Positions 1 to 6,914 of a stretch of DNA of 10,248 bases are shown in pieces. Made by a program: the position numbers and the translations under genes. Position 1 is the stretch's first letter. Every line of letters starts with the position of its first letter. Below the pieces are notes generated by a model. That model was not told the DNA's origin. It did not search any database and saw nothing but the letters and a program-made list of their open reading frames with translations. This DNA comes from Hydrogenophaga sp. (GTDB lineage Bacteria > Pseudomonadota > Gammaproteobacteria > Burkholderiales > Burkholderiaceae_C): assembly GCA_030684755.1 (NCBI GenBank), contig JAUXXN010000066.1:1-10248 (forward strand), written 5' to 3'.

Positions 1-2
1 GC

Positions 3-863
3 AACGGCGGCATGAACACCCAGTACCCGTCGATCTTTCCCGGGGACATGAACTTCATGTGCAGCAGCCCAGTCGCGTGCGGCACCGGCAAACTGGGGGT
101 CAACCTGATGCAATTGATCGTGGCGCCCACGGTGGCCTATAAGTGGACAGAGAACCATTCGCTGGGCCTGTCGCCGTTGTTGGTGTATCAGCAATTTGAG
201 GCCTATGGACTGCAGGCTTTTGGTCTACCCAACCAGGGCAAGGACAGCAGCGCTGGCTTGGGCGTCCGTTTAGGCTACATGGGAAAGTTCGGCAATGCCG
301 TCACCGTGGGAGCTTCGTATTCACCCAAGATCAACATGTCCCGTTTCAAGGATTACGCCAACTTGTTTGCAGAAGGTGGCGGGTTTGATATTCCTGAAAA
401 CTACGTGTTGGGCGTCGCGCTGCAGGTCAGTCCCGCTGTGCAGGTGGCGCTGGATTACTCTCGTATCAACTACAGCCAGGTGCCTGCGGTGGGTAATGCC
501 AGCCTGGCCAACTTCGCCAACGGCTTTGGTGCACCGAACGGACCAGGCTTCGGCTGGCGCGACGTGAAAGCCGTCAAGCTGGGTGTGCAGTGGCAGATGA
601 ACAGCCTGTGGACGCTGCGTGCAGGCTACAACCACGGAACCAACCCAGTGCAGTCGGCCGACGTGTACCTCAATACACTGGCCCCCGGTGTCATCAAGTC
701 GCACGTCACCTTGGGCGGCACCTACGCCATATCTCCCCAAGAAGAGCTGACTTTTGCCGCTTGGCACGGCAAGAAAAACACGGTGTCGGGTACGGCACCT
801 GCACCTACCAGCGTTTCAATGAGCCAAAACGGCTTTGGTCTGCAATACAGCCGCAGGTTTTAA
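3..863 (+). CDS. FadL/OmpP1-family outer-membrane transport protein, 3' part
   Basis: This is the C-terminal 286 residues of an outer-membrane beta-barrel of the FadL/OmpP1 family, which carries hydrophobic compounds such as long-chain fatty acids or aromatic hydrocarbons across the outer membrane. The frame is open to the left edge. The first Met, at base 12, lies inside a conserved-looking NGGMNTQYP stretch, so the true start, the signal peptide and the N-terminal plug are probably outside the window; full-length members usually exceed 400 residues. Seen directly: alternating amphipathic strands, the family-like segments YSPKINMSRFKDYANLFAE and GGFDIPENYVLGVAL, and a terminal aromatic residue (LQYSRRF) as expected for BAM recognition. 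A hairpin terminator follows the stop. By eye the base composition is less GC-biased than the rest of the window. The family call is solid; the substrate cannot be told from sequence. Confidence 0.9.
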   Translation, partial: NGGMNTQYPSIFPGDMNFMCSSPVACGTGKLGVNLMQLIVAPTVAYKWTENHSLGLSPLLVYQQFEAYGLQAFGLPNQGKDSSAGLGVRLGYMGKFGNAVTVGASYSPKINMSRFKDYANLFAEGGGFDIPENYVLGVALQVSPAVQVALDYSRINYSQVPAVGNASLANFANGFGAPNGPGFGWRDVKAVKLGVQWQMNSLWTLRAGYNHGTNPVQSADVYLNTLAPGVIKSHVTLGGTYAISPQEELTFAAWHGKKNTVSGTAPAPTSVSMSQNGFGLQYSRRF

Positions 864-892
864 TGCTTCATCTGTGACGAAGTCCCTGACGG

Positions 893-925
893 CCATCCAG
901 TCCTCAAAGACTGGATGGTTTATTG
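893..925 (+). terminator. Probable intrinsic terminator after the FadL-family gene
   Basis: A perfect 8-bp inverted repeat, CCATCCAG (893-900) and CTGGATGG (911-918), surrounds a 10-base loop and is followed by TTTATTGATT. It sits 30 bp after the barrel gene's stop, where a terminator would be expected. The T-tract is interrupted, so efficiency is uncertain. Read from the opposite strand there is no T-run, so it should act mainly on the plus-strand transcript. Nothing else is evident in the 102-bp convergent gap. Confidence 0.65.
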
Positions 926-965
926 ATTCCGGTCGAAGAAGACGAACCCTGAGGGATTGCGTTAA

Positions 966-1931
966 TCAGCGCCGCCCAGCGCCCTGCCGCGCTTGCAGCA
1001 AAGCGCTGCGCCCGCCACGGTTGCCCAAGTAACTGGGTGCCACCGCCTCGACCCGTGCGGGCACGATGCCCAGGGCCGACAGGCCGGAGCACTGGCCGCT
1101 GGCCACGTTGTCCACCGACATGGCGGCCAGGTTGTCGCGGCTCATCAGCGGCTCGCCCGGGGCCAGCTCCATCATCAGCGCTTGCAAGCGGCCCACGGCC
1201 ATGGGCAGCGGGAACACCGGGCGCTCGGTGCTGCCAAAGCGCCCAGCCAGGTGCACCAGTTCGCCCAGGGTCAACACCTCGGGCCCAGCGCATTCAAAGG
1301 TCTGGCCCACGGTGCTGGGGGTCTCGGCGGGCAGGCCGCTGTTTTGCAGGCAGGCCAGCACCGCGCTGGCCACGTCGTCCACCCACACCGGCTGAAAACG
1401 GGCGCTCGCGCCCGCCAACGGCATTACCGGAAACACCGCTTGCAGGCGCGCAAACAGGTTCAAAAACCGGTCGCCCACGCCAAAGATCACACTGGGGCGC
1501 AGCACCGTCAGGTCCAAGTCGGCCTCGCGCAGCACCGCTTCGCCACGCGCTTTGCTGCGCTGGTAGCGCGAAGGGCTGTCCAGCCCCACGCCGAGCGCGC
1601 TCACATGCACCACGCGGCGCACGCCGGTGGCCGCGCAGGCGCGCGCCAGCTTGGCGGGCAGTTGCACATGCACGCGGTCAAAGGCAGGTTCGCTGCCGTG
1701 CAAGATGGCCACCAAGTTGACCACCGCGTCGTGTCCCGGCAGCAAGCGGGCGAGCTGGGCTTCGTCGTGCACGTCGGCTTCAAGCACCGTCACACGCGGC
1801 AGGTGTTGCACGGCGGCGGCATTGAGGGCGCGGCGCGTGGGCACGGTGATGCGCCAGCCCATGCGGTGCAGTTTTTCACACACATGGCGGCCCACAAAGC
1901 CGGTGCCGCCGAGAACGAGGATGTTTTTCAT
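966..1931 (-). CDS. NAD(P)-binding atypical SDR, complex I NDUFA9-like
   Basis: A 321-residue extended/atypical short-chain dehydrogenase-like protein of the kind annotated as 'complex I NDUFA9 subunit family' or NAD-dependent epimerase. It starts directly with a Rossmann dinucleotide-binding motif, GGTGFVG (residues 8-14). A Ser-Tyr-Lys set is visible at S111 (VHVSALG), Y123 and K127 (YQRSK), followed by LTVLRPSVIFGVGD (141-154), a typical SDR segment shaping the active site. The family includes mitochondrial NDUFA9 and plant and bacterial isoflavone-reductase-like enzymes. Bacterial members have no settled substrate, and the name does not mean it belongs to complex I. The ATG at 1931 fits because the Rossmann strand begins at residue 3; no clear Shine-Dalgarno precedes it. 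It lies 42 bp downstream of the transglycosylase gene on the same strand and is probably cotranscribed. The C-terminal 20 residues are basic and low in complexity. Confidence 0.87.
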   Translation of the reverse strand: MKNILVLGGTGFVGRHVCEKLHRMGWRITVPTRRALNAAAVQHLPRVTVLEADVHDEAQLARLLPGHDAVVNLVAILHGSEPAFDRVHVQLPAKLARACAATGVRRVVHVSALGVGLDSPSRYQRSKARGEAVLREADLDLTVLRPSVIFGVGDRFLNLFARLQAVFPVMPLAGASARFQPVWVDDVASAVLACLQNSGLPAETPSTVGQTFECAGPEVLTLGELVHLAGRFGSTERPVFPLPMAVGRLQALMMELAPGEPLMSRDNLAAMSVDNVASGQCSGLSALGIVPARVEAVAPSYLGNRGGRSALLQARQGAGRR

Positions 1932-1973
1932 GGTGTGTTGGTTTAGGTGGGGTTCGGAGGAAACCTGGGTTAA

Positions 1974-3947
1974 TCAAGGCAAATCGCGGTTCACGGCCAC
2001 GGGGCTGGCTCGCGGCCCCACCACACCCAACCGCGCACGCAGCGACTGTGGCTGGCCGGTGATGCGGGCGGCGTAGTTGGTGGTGTTGGCCAGCACGCGC
2101 TTGACATAGTCGCGGGTTTCGTCAAAGGGGATATTTTCGGCCCAGATTTCTCCGGCCAAGACCGGGCCGTTGCGCCAGGCGCGGGCGCGGCTGGGGCCGG
2201 CGTTGTAGGCAGCGGCGGCCAGGGGCAGGGAGCCTTCGAAGTCGTCCAGTGCAAATTTCAGGTACGCGGTACCGATCAGGATGTTGGTGTCCAGTTCGTT
2301 GATGTGTCCGGCCTTGAAGGCGCTCAGCCCAATTTTGTTGGCGGTCCAGCGGGCGGTGGCGGGCATCACCTGCATCAGGCCCGAGGCGCCCACATGCGAG
2401 CGCGCATCCATCACAAAACGGCTTTCTTGCCGGATCAGCCCGTACACATAGGCCGGGTCTAGCCCGATGGCGTTGGCGCGCTGCACCACCGCGTTTTGGT
2501 GCGGCATGGGAAAGCGCTGGCTGTGGTCCAGCGCCTCGGGTGTGCGTTTGCTGGTGTTGATGCAGCGGTCCCAAATTTCATGGCGGCAGGCCAGCGCGGC
2601 AGCGGCCAGCAGTTCGCGTTCGGCTTTGCCGCCGGGCGTGTGCAGGGCCACGGTGTAGTTCCATTCGCGCGTACCTTCGCTGCGCAAACCCAGTTGCAGG
2701 GCGGCCATGGCGCGGCGCAGGCCCGGGTGGTTGTCGGCGGCGGCGCGCTCTTGCGCCGTGAGCGGGGCCGGGGCCGGGGGCAGGGTGATGGGGCGACCCA
2801 GCTCCTCCATGGCCAACTGCTCGTAAAAGCCGCGTGGCGATGCGATGGACTCGAACAGCGCGCGCGCCTGCGCTTGGGCGCTGGCCGCGTCGGGCAGCTT
2901 CAGCGCTTGCAGGGCGCGGGCGCGCCAGTAAACCCACACCGGTTCGTTGCGCTGCGCCTCGTTCATGGCGGCAGTGGCCGCTTGCACCGCGTCCCAGGCC
3001 CCGGCGCGCAGACCCGCGCGGGCCTTCCAGGCCAAGTGTTCGCTGTGCATGAAGCTGTCTTGCCCGTTGGCAAAGTGGGTCAGCGCATCGTCTTGCAGCT
3101 TTTGCGCCGAACGCCGCCCAATCACGCCCCAAAGCCAGCTGCGCTCTTCTTGCGTGAGCTGTGCCACCCAGCGCTTGCGCTGCAGTTCTTGTGCCGCCGC
3201 TGTCGGGTCGCTGGAGGCCAGGCGAATGGTGGCCAGGGTCACCATTTCTTTGGTACGCGGGCGGATGGCGGTGAATTTTTCGTCCAAATACTTCGCAGGG
3301 TCTTTGGCCAGGGCTTCAATCATCGGCACCCATTCGGGGTCGAGCATGGCCACCGCTTGTGCCACCACACGGGGTCGGTTGGCGTCCATGGCCAAGCGGG
3401 CGCGCTGCCACACCACCAGCGGTGCGAGGTGGCCGCTCTCCAGCAGCGCCCGGGCGGCGGTGGCGCATCCGTCGTCCACATCGCGCTGCGCGTGCCACAG
3501 CGGTGACACTTGGCGGGCCGCCTCTTGTCCGCTGATGCGCCCGGCCACGGCGTCCAGCATGAGTGCGTAACACTGCACTTGGCGGTCGTCGTTCATGCGG
3601 AAATGGGGCAACTCGGCTTCAAACGTGATCCAGTCGCGCCGCTTGCCCAGTTGCAGCAGCCAGTCGTTGCGCAGGCGGTCTTCCCAGTAAGTGCCAGCCA
3701 TGCGGTTCAGTGCGGCGCGTATCTCGGTGGCCGGGGCCGTGTCCAGCCGGGCCTTCATGTCCCAGTAAAGCGCCAGAGGTTCCAGCGCATGGCCCTGCAC
3801 GCGGGGCAGCAGGGCGGCCATCTGGCTGGTGTTGTTGCGCCGAAAGGCTTCGCGCATGTCCAGCAGTGCGGTATCGGCAGGGGTTTGGGCCCAAGCTGTG
3901 GCTTGCAGCGCCAGCGCGGCCATAATGGTTACGAGACCTCGCTTCAT
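1974..3947 (-). CDS. slt: Soluble lytic murein transglycosylase, Slt70-like
   Basis: A 657-residue periplasmic lytic transglycosylase that cleaves the MurNAc-GlcNAc bond of peptidoglycan to give 1,6-anhydromuropeptides. The start at 3947 gives a good signal peptide, MKRGLVTIMAALALQATAWA, cleaved near residue 20-21, and has an AGGGA ribosome site 6 nt upstream. The frame is open to 4676, but that stretch is antisense to the folate gene and is not coding; an in-frame ATG at 3980 would bury the signal peptide. The N-terminal two-thirds is alpha-helical and Ala/Arg/Leu-rich, like the Slt70 superhelical ring. The C-terminal SLT domain shows the catalytic Glu near residue 508 in RQESRF, then GASGLMQVMPATA, and the AAAYNAGPSRARAW and ETRDYVKRVLANTTNYA segments typical of Slt70. 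The length is close to E. coli Slt70. The SDR gene follows 42 bp downstream. Confidence 0.95.
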   Translation of the reverse strand: MKRGLVTIMAALALQATAWAQTPADTALLDMREAFRRNNTSQMAALLPRVQGHALEPLALYWDMKARLDTAPATEIRAALNRMAGTYWEDRLRNDWLLQLGKRRDWITFEAELPHFRMNDDRQVQCYALMLDAVAGRISGQEAARQVSPLWHAQRDVDDGCATAARALLESGHLAPLVVWQRARLAMDANRPRVVAQAVAMLDPEWVPMIEALAKDPAKYLDEKFTAIRPRTKEMVTLATIRLASSDPTAAAQELQRKRWVAQLTQEERSWLWGVIGRRSAQKLQDDALTHFANGQDSFMHSEHLAWKARAGLRAGAWDAVQAATAAMNEAQRNEPVWVYWRARALQALKLPDAASAQAQARALFESIASPRGFYEQLAMEELGRPITLPPAPAPLTAQERAAADNHPGLRRAMAALQLGLRSEGTREWNYTVALHTPGGKAERELLAAAALACRHEIWDRCINTSKRTPEALDHSQRFPMPHQNAVVQRANAIGLDPAYVYGLIRQESRFVMDARSHVGASGLMQVMPATARWTANKIGLSAFKAGHINELDTNILIGTAYLKFALDDFEGSLPLAAAAYNAGPSRARAWRNGPVLAGEIWAENIPFDETRDYVKRVLANTTNYAARITGQPQSLRARLGVVGPRASPVAVNRDLP

Positions 3948-3992
3948 CAATTTTCCCTGTTTCAGGCTAACCAGTTTCATCTGCTGATTATG
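3921..3992. promoter_or_regulatory. Compact divergent start region between slt and fau
   Basis: Only 42 bp separate the two start codons, so any promoter must overlap the opposite gene's 5' end. A -10-like CATAAT occurs on each strand: plus strand at 3921-3926 inside slt, and minus strand at 3987-3992 across the fau start codon. No well-spaced -35 was found for either. The assignment is weak, but the geometry means that transcription of the two genes is likely to interfere. Confidence 0.25.
3954..3958 (-). promoter_or_regulatory. Ribosome binding site of the transglycosylase gene
   Basis: AGGGA on the minus strand sits 6 nt before the ATG at 3947. It decides between this start and the in-frame ATG at 3980, which has no comparable site and would add 11 charged residues ahead of the signal peptide. 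Confidence 0.7.
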
Positions 3993-4643
3993 GACAACAA
4001 AGACGGTCAAAGTTCCCCATCCTCCTCTGAGAAACAGGTTGCCGGACCGGCGGTGGCGACACAAAAAGCCGTTTGGCGAAAGGCGCTGGTGGACAAGCGC
4101 CAGAACCTGGCCGACCGCGCTTGGCGCAACGATCTGTTGCAGCGCGTCATGCGGGTCTGGTTGATCGAGCGCCCCGACGCCATCATTGGCGCCTATTGGC
4201 CCATCAAAGGCGAGTTCGACCCTCTGCCCGCCCTCTTTCGCTGGCAAGAAGCGGGGCTGGAAGAAGACGCGCAAGGCGCCCAACGCCACCGCCGCATTGC
4301 GCTCCCGGTGGTGAACAAAGTGGACAAAACGCTCACCTTCCATACGTGGTACCCCGGCTGCCCCATGGAAGAAGATGCCTATGGCATTCCCAAGCCCAAG
4401 GACACCGAAGTGGTGACGCCCACGCTGATCTTTGTGCCCTGTGTGGGCTACGGGCCGGGCGGTTACAGGTTGGGCTACGGCGGGGGCTTTTACGACAGGA
4501 CCTTGGCCGCCCTGCAGCCCAAACCCTTTACCGTGGGCTTGGGCTACGACTTTGCCTACCTGCCGCACCTGCAGCCTGAAATTCACGACATGCCGCTGGA
4601 CGCGATACTGGCCGATACCGGCGTGATGTGGCCCGAACGGTGA
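3990..4643 (+). CDS. fau: 5-formyltetrahydrofolate cyclo-ligase
   Basis: A 217-residue 5-formyltetrahydrofolate cyclo-ligase (5,10-methenyl-THF synthetase, YgfA/Fau family), a cytosolic enzyme that uses ATP to convert 5-formyl-THF into 5,10-methenyl-THF in one-carbon metabolism. Visible family marks are the early basic segment AVWRKALVDKRQNL (27-40), the substrate-side IIGAYWPIKGEFDP (65-78), and the diagnostic ATP/Mg loop around residues 153-170, containing GYGPGGYRLGYGGGFYDR. The C-terminus IHDMPLDAILADTG also fits. The ATG at 3990 is the only reasonable start: the conserved core begins near residue 25, the next Met is at residue 54, and earlier codons would run into the opposite gene. No Shine-Dalgarno is evident. 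The first 24 residues are Ser/Gln-rich and probably disordered. It diverges from the transglycosylase gene with 42 bp between the start codons. Confidence 0.95.
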   Translation: MDNKDGQSSPSSSEKQVAGPAVATQKAVWRKALVDKRQNLADRAWRNDLLQRVMRVWLIERPDAIIGAYWPIKGEFDPLPALFRWQEAGLEEDAQGAQRHRRIALPVVNKVDKTLTFHTWYPGCPMEEDAYGIPKPKDTEVVTPTLIFVPCVGYGPGGYRLGYGGGFYDRTLAALQPKPFTVGLGYDFAYLPHLQPEIHDMPLDAILADTGVMWPER

Positions 4644-4649
4644 AGTACC

Positions 4650-4750
4650 CCTGCCGCGCTTCGCGCGACCCCTCAAGGGGGCAACGCGGTGCGGCCTGTT
4701 GTGAGCTTGGCTAAGGCCGGTTCCGCCGCGTTGGGTGGCTGGTCAACAGG
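4650..4750. repeat. GC-rich palindromic intergenic element, possible terminator
   Basis: The convergent gap after the folate gene is filled with nested inverted repeats. GCGC-TTC-GCGC forms a short hairpin at 4656-4666, and CCCCT-CA-AGGGG another at 4669-4680. CAACGCGG (4682-4689) pairs with CCGCGTTG (4726-4733), and CCTGTTG (4695-4701) pairs with CAACAGG (4744-4750). The last two pairs interleave rather than nest. The left half resembles a palindrome family I recall as common between genes in Comamonadaceae genomes; that is recollection, not a search. It may end both convergent transcripts, but there is no T-tract. Confidence 0.6.
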
Positions 4751-4763
4751 ACGAACTGGACAC

Positions 4764-5681
4764 CTACGGATGCTCTGCATGGGCATGCGCTTCGGTGATG
4801 CGCTTTTCGCGCCGCACCAGATACAAGCCACTGCCCACAATGATGGCCGCACCCAGCCAGGTGTGGGCGGCGGGCAGGCTCTGCCAGATGATCCAGTCCA
4901 GCCCCACCCCCCAGGCCAGCGCGCTGTATTCAAACGGTGCCACCGCAGACGCCTGACCATGGCGAAACGCTTCCGTAATCGCCAGCTGGCCGCCAAACCC
5001 GGTGATGGCCAGCGCCAGCAGCAGTGCGGCGTCGGTGCTTTGAATGGCCACCCAGTGGGGTGCCGCCAGCGCGCCCGCGCCCAGGGCCATCAGCAGCATC
5101 ATGGAAAACACCATGCTTTCGCTGCTGTCGGTGCGGCTGGCCAGCCGACCTGTCACGGCCGCCACCGCGTAGCACAGCGCCGCGCCCAGCACCGCCAGGC
5201 CACCGGTGGTCACAAAGCCGGCTTGCAGGTCTTCGCCGCTGGGGCGCAGGGCAATCAGCACGCCCACAAACCCAATGGCAATGGCCCACCAGTGGGCGGG
5301 GGGCACACGCTCTTTCAGCACCGGCACCGACAGCACCGTGATCAGCAGCGGTGCAATGAAAAACAGCGTGTAGGTGGCCGACAACGGCAGCTCGCGCACG
5401 CCCAGCGTGAACAGCGACAGCATGGCGATGCCCAGCGCGCCACGCAACAGGTGCAGCGGCCAGCGCACCCGCCACACCGAGTGCCACGCGCCGCGCCAAG
5501 CAATGTAGAGCAGCACCAGCGGCAGCGCGGTGATGCCGCGCAGCGCCGCAATTTGCAGCACCGGGTAGCGGGTCGACAACAGCTTGAGCACCGCGTCCAT
5601 GAGCGCAAAAAAACCCACCGCCACCAGCATGGCGATGATGCTGCGCAGGTTGCCGCTGGGGTGGTGGTTCGGCTGGGGCAT
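4764..5681 (-). CDS. EamA/DMT-family inner-membrane transporter
   Basis: A 305-residue drug/metabolite-superfamily transporter with two EamA repeats (about 14-146 and 160-290) and roughly ten hydrophobic helices. Members export amino acids, metabolites or drugs; the substrate cannot be told here. Seen: an N-terminal repeat beginning NLRSIIAMLVAVGFFALMDA, LPLSATYTLFFIAPLLITVL with VLKERV before helix 5, and the typical repeat-2 segment ASAVAPFEYSALAWGVGLDW with LGAAIIVGSGLYLVRREK at the end. The ATG at 5681 was chosen because the first helix starts about 13 residues later. A longer frame from a TTG at 5759 would add 26 polar, Pro-rich residues and reach within 6 bp of the lysR stop. No good Shine-Dalgarno is seen for either. 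It lies 84 bp behind the LysR gene on the same strand, suggesting cotranscription or LysR control. Confidence 0.92.
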   Translation of the reverse strand: MPQPNHHPSGNLRSIIAMLVAVGFFALMDAVLKLLSTRYPVLQIAALRGITALPLVLLYIAWRGAWHSVWRVRWPLHLLRGALGIAMLSLFTLGVRELPLSATYTLFFIAPLLITVLSVPVLKERVPPAHWWAIAIGFVGVLIALRPSGEDLQAGFVTTGGLAVLGAALCYAVAAVTGRLASRTDSSESMVFSMMLLMALGAGALAAPHWVAIQSTDAALLLALAITGFGGQLAITEAFRHGQASAVAPFEYSALAWGVGLDWIIWQSLPAAHTWLGAAIIVGSGLYLVRREKRITEAHAHAEHP

Positions 5682-5765
5682 GGCGGGGTGAAGGGTGGCG
5701 GCTTGAGACGGGGGGTGGCCGGTGAGTGTGCCCCACCCCGAGGCTGCACACAGCACCAACGCGCA

Positions 5766-6797
5766 TCAATCTAGATGGTCCACCGTGTCGGGGTCGGGCA
5801 CGTCACCAATGGCTTGCCGGGTGTCTGCGGCCTGTTGCTGCAGCCAGTTGCAAAACGCTTTCACTTCCGGGCGCTGTTGGCTGCGTGGCGCCACCAGCAG
5901 CCAGTAGACCAGCGGCGAGTCCATGCGGGTGTGGGGCAGCGGCTCGACCAGTGCACCACTGGCCAGGCTCTCGGCCACCAGCGGCAGCCGTGCCAGCGCC
6001 ACGCCCTGACCGCTGAGCGCGGCCTGCACGATCTGGTGCGCGTAGTTGAAATACAGCCAGCGCTGCGGCGTGAGTTTTTGTGGCAGCACGGCTTTGGCGC
6101 CGCGTGTGGCTTTGGTCATCGTCGCCGTGTGGCCGAACTTGTCCAGCCAGCGCTGCCAGGTCAGCCATTCCAGGTGGCGGGTGCGGTGGGCATCACCGGC
6201 TTCAATCAGCGTCATTTTGGCCAAGTCTTGCACTTGGGTCAGGCGGCGCTCCTTCAGCAGCCAGGGGCTGGCCACCGGGGTCAGTTGCTCGCCAAACAAG
6301 CGAATGGCTCCCGGCGGGGCGGCCTGCGGCACCACATAGCGCAAAGCCAGGTCCACATCGGCGGTGGCCAGGTCCACCGCAACGTCCGACGCATCGATGC
6401 GGATGTCAATGTCTGGGTGTTCGCGCTGAAAGGCTTCCAGCCGGGGAATCAGCCACATCGATGCAAACGAGGCCCAAGTGGTGATGGCCACACTTTTGCG
6501 CCCTGCGCTCTGGCGAATCTGCCGCACCGCCGCATCAATGCGTTCCAGCGCCATGCCCGTGGCACGCAGCAGCTGAGAGCCCGCGCTGGTGAGCTCCACC
6601 GCCCGCGTGTGGCGCAAGAAAAGCGCCGTGCCCACCTCATCTTCCAGCGCCTGAATCTGTCGGCTCACCGCGCTCTGCGTGAGTGAAAGCTCTTCGCCCG
6701 CAGCCCGAAAGTTGAGGTGACGGGCCACGGCGTCAAAAGCGCGTAAATGCCCGGCAGAAATGGGCCGGGTGCGGGGGTGGCTGCTGGTGAGTTGCAT
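5766..6797 (-). CDS. LysR-family transcriptional regulator, GcvA-like
   Basis: A 343-residue LysR-type regulator. The N-terminal winged helix-turn-helix spans about 15-75, with AFDAVARHLNFRAAGEELSL and TQSAVSRQIQALEDEVGTAL as the DNA-binding helices. The C-terminal two-lobed effector domain runs from about 100 to 315. The GcvA-like subgroup is suggested by SMWLIPRLEAFQREHPDIDI, the DVDLALRY motif and GQGVALARLPLVAESLASG. It is longer than the usual 300 residues, with about 15 extra N-terminal residues and a polar C-terminal tail (about 322-343). It starts at the ATG at 6797, with no strong Shine-Dalgarno. It diverges from a DUF2917 gene, and a palindromic LysR box lies 17 bp ahead of its own start, which is compatible with autoregulation. 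An EamA transporter gene follows. The effector is unknown. Confidence 0.94.
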   Translation of the reverse strand: MQLTSSHPRTRPISAGHLRAFDAVARHLNFRAAGEELSLTQSAVSRQIQALEDEVGTALFLRHTRAVELTSAGSQLLRATGMALERIDAAVRQIRQSAGRKSVAITTWASFASMWLIPRLEAFQREHPDIDIRIDASDVAVDLATADVDLALRYVVPQAAPPGAIRLFGEQLTPVASPWLLKERRLTQVQDLAKMTLIEAGDAHRTRHLEWLTWQRWLDKFGHTATMTKATRGAKAVLPQKLTPQRWLYFNYAHQIVQAALSGQGVALARLPLVAESLASGALVEPLPHTRMDSPLVYWLLVAPRSQQRPEVKAFCNWLQQQAADTRQAIGDVPDPDTVDHLD

Positions 6798-6813
6798 GGT
6801 TCAGTTTGAAGTG

Positions 6814-6836
6814 ATTGATGCGCTTGTGGAATCAAT
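6814..6836. promoter_or_regulatory. Candidate LysR-type operator (T-N11-A palindrome)
   Basis: ATTGAT (6814-6819) and ATCAAT (6831-6836) are perfect inverted 6-mers separated by exactly 11 bases, which satisfies the LysR T-N11-A rule with a dyad. The site lies between the divergent lysR (start 6797) and DUF2917 (start 6915) genes, close to lysR, where an autoregulatory site is expected. Its binding protein is inferred from position only. Confidence 0.55.
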
Positions 6837-6903
6837 AGCTTAGCGCCATTTCATTGGACGCAGCCACACCGCAGCGAGAAGATAGGCCCCACATTGCATC
6901 CAC

Positions 6904-6909
6904 AGGAGG
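6904..6909 (+). promoter_or_regulatory. Strong ribosome binding site of the DUF2917 gene
   Basis: A consensus AGGAGG, 5 nt before the ATG at 6915, fixes that start over an in-frame TTG at 6894 that would lie upstream of the site itself. Confidence 0.85.
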
Positions 6910-6914
6910 TTTCC

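Noticed and set aside
993..1946. Plus-strand open frame of 317 codons opposite the SDR gene
   Set aside because: It is rich in His, Gln, Ala and Gly without any domain, as expected for the complement of a high-GC gene; the minus-strand protein has Rossmann and Ser-Tyr-Lys motifs.
2496..3506. Plus-strand open frame of 336 codons opposite the transglycosylase gene
   Set aside because: It is a low-information Gly/Arg/Gln/His-rich shadow of a high-GC gene, with no ribosome site or recognisable fold.
3948..3989. Possible 6S RNA gene next to the ygfA/fau homologue
   Set aside because: The gap is only 42 bp, far too short for 6S RNA (about 180 nt), and no flanking stem structure was seen.
3948..4676. 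Open extension of the transglycosylase frame by 243 codons upstream of the chosen start
   Set aside because: It is antisense to the well-supported folate cyclo-ligase gene, and it would bury the clear signal peptide and ribosome site at 3947.
5682..5759. Longer EamA transporter starting at a TTG at 5759
   Set aside because: The added 26 residues are polar and Pro-rich, lie ahead of a normal first helix, and have no ribosome site; the ATG at 5681 is more typical.
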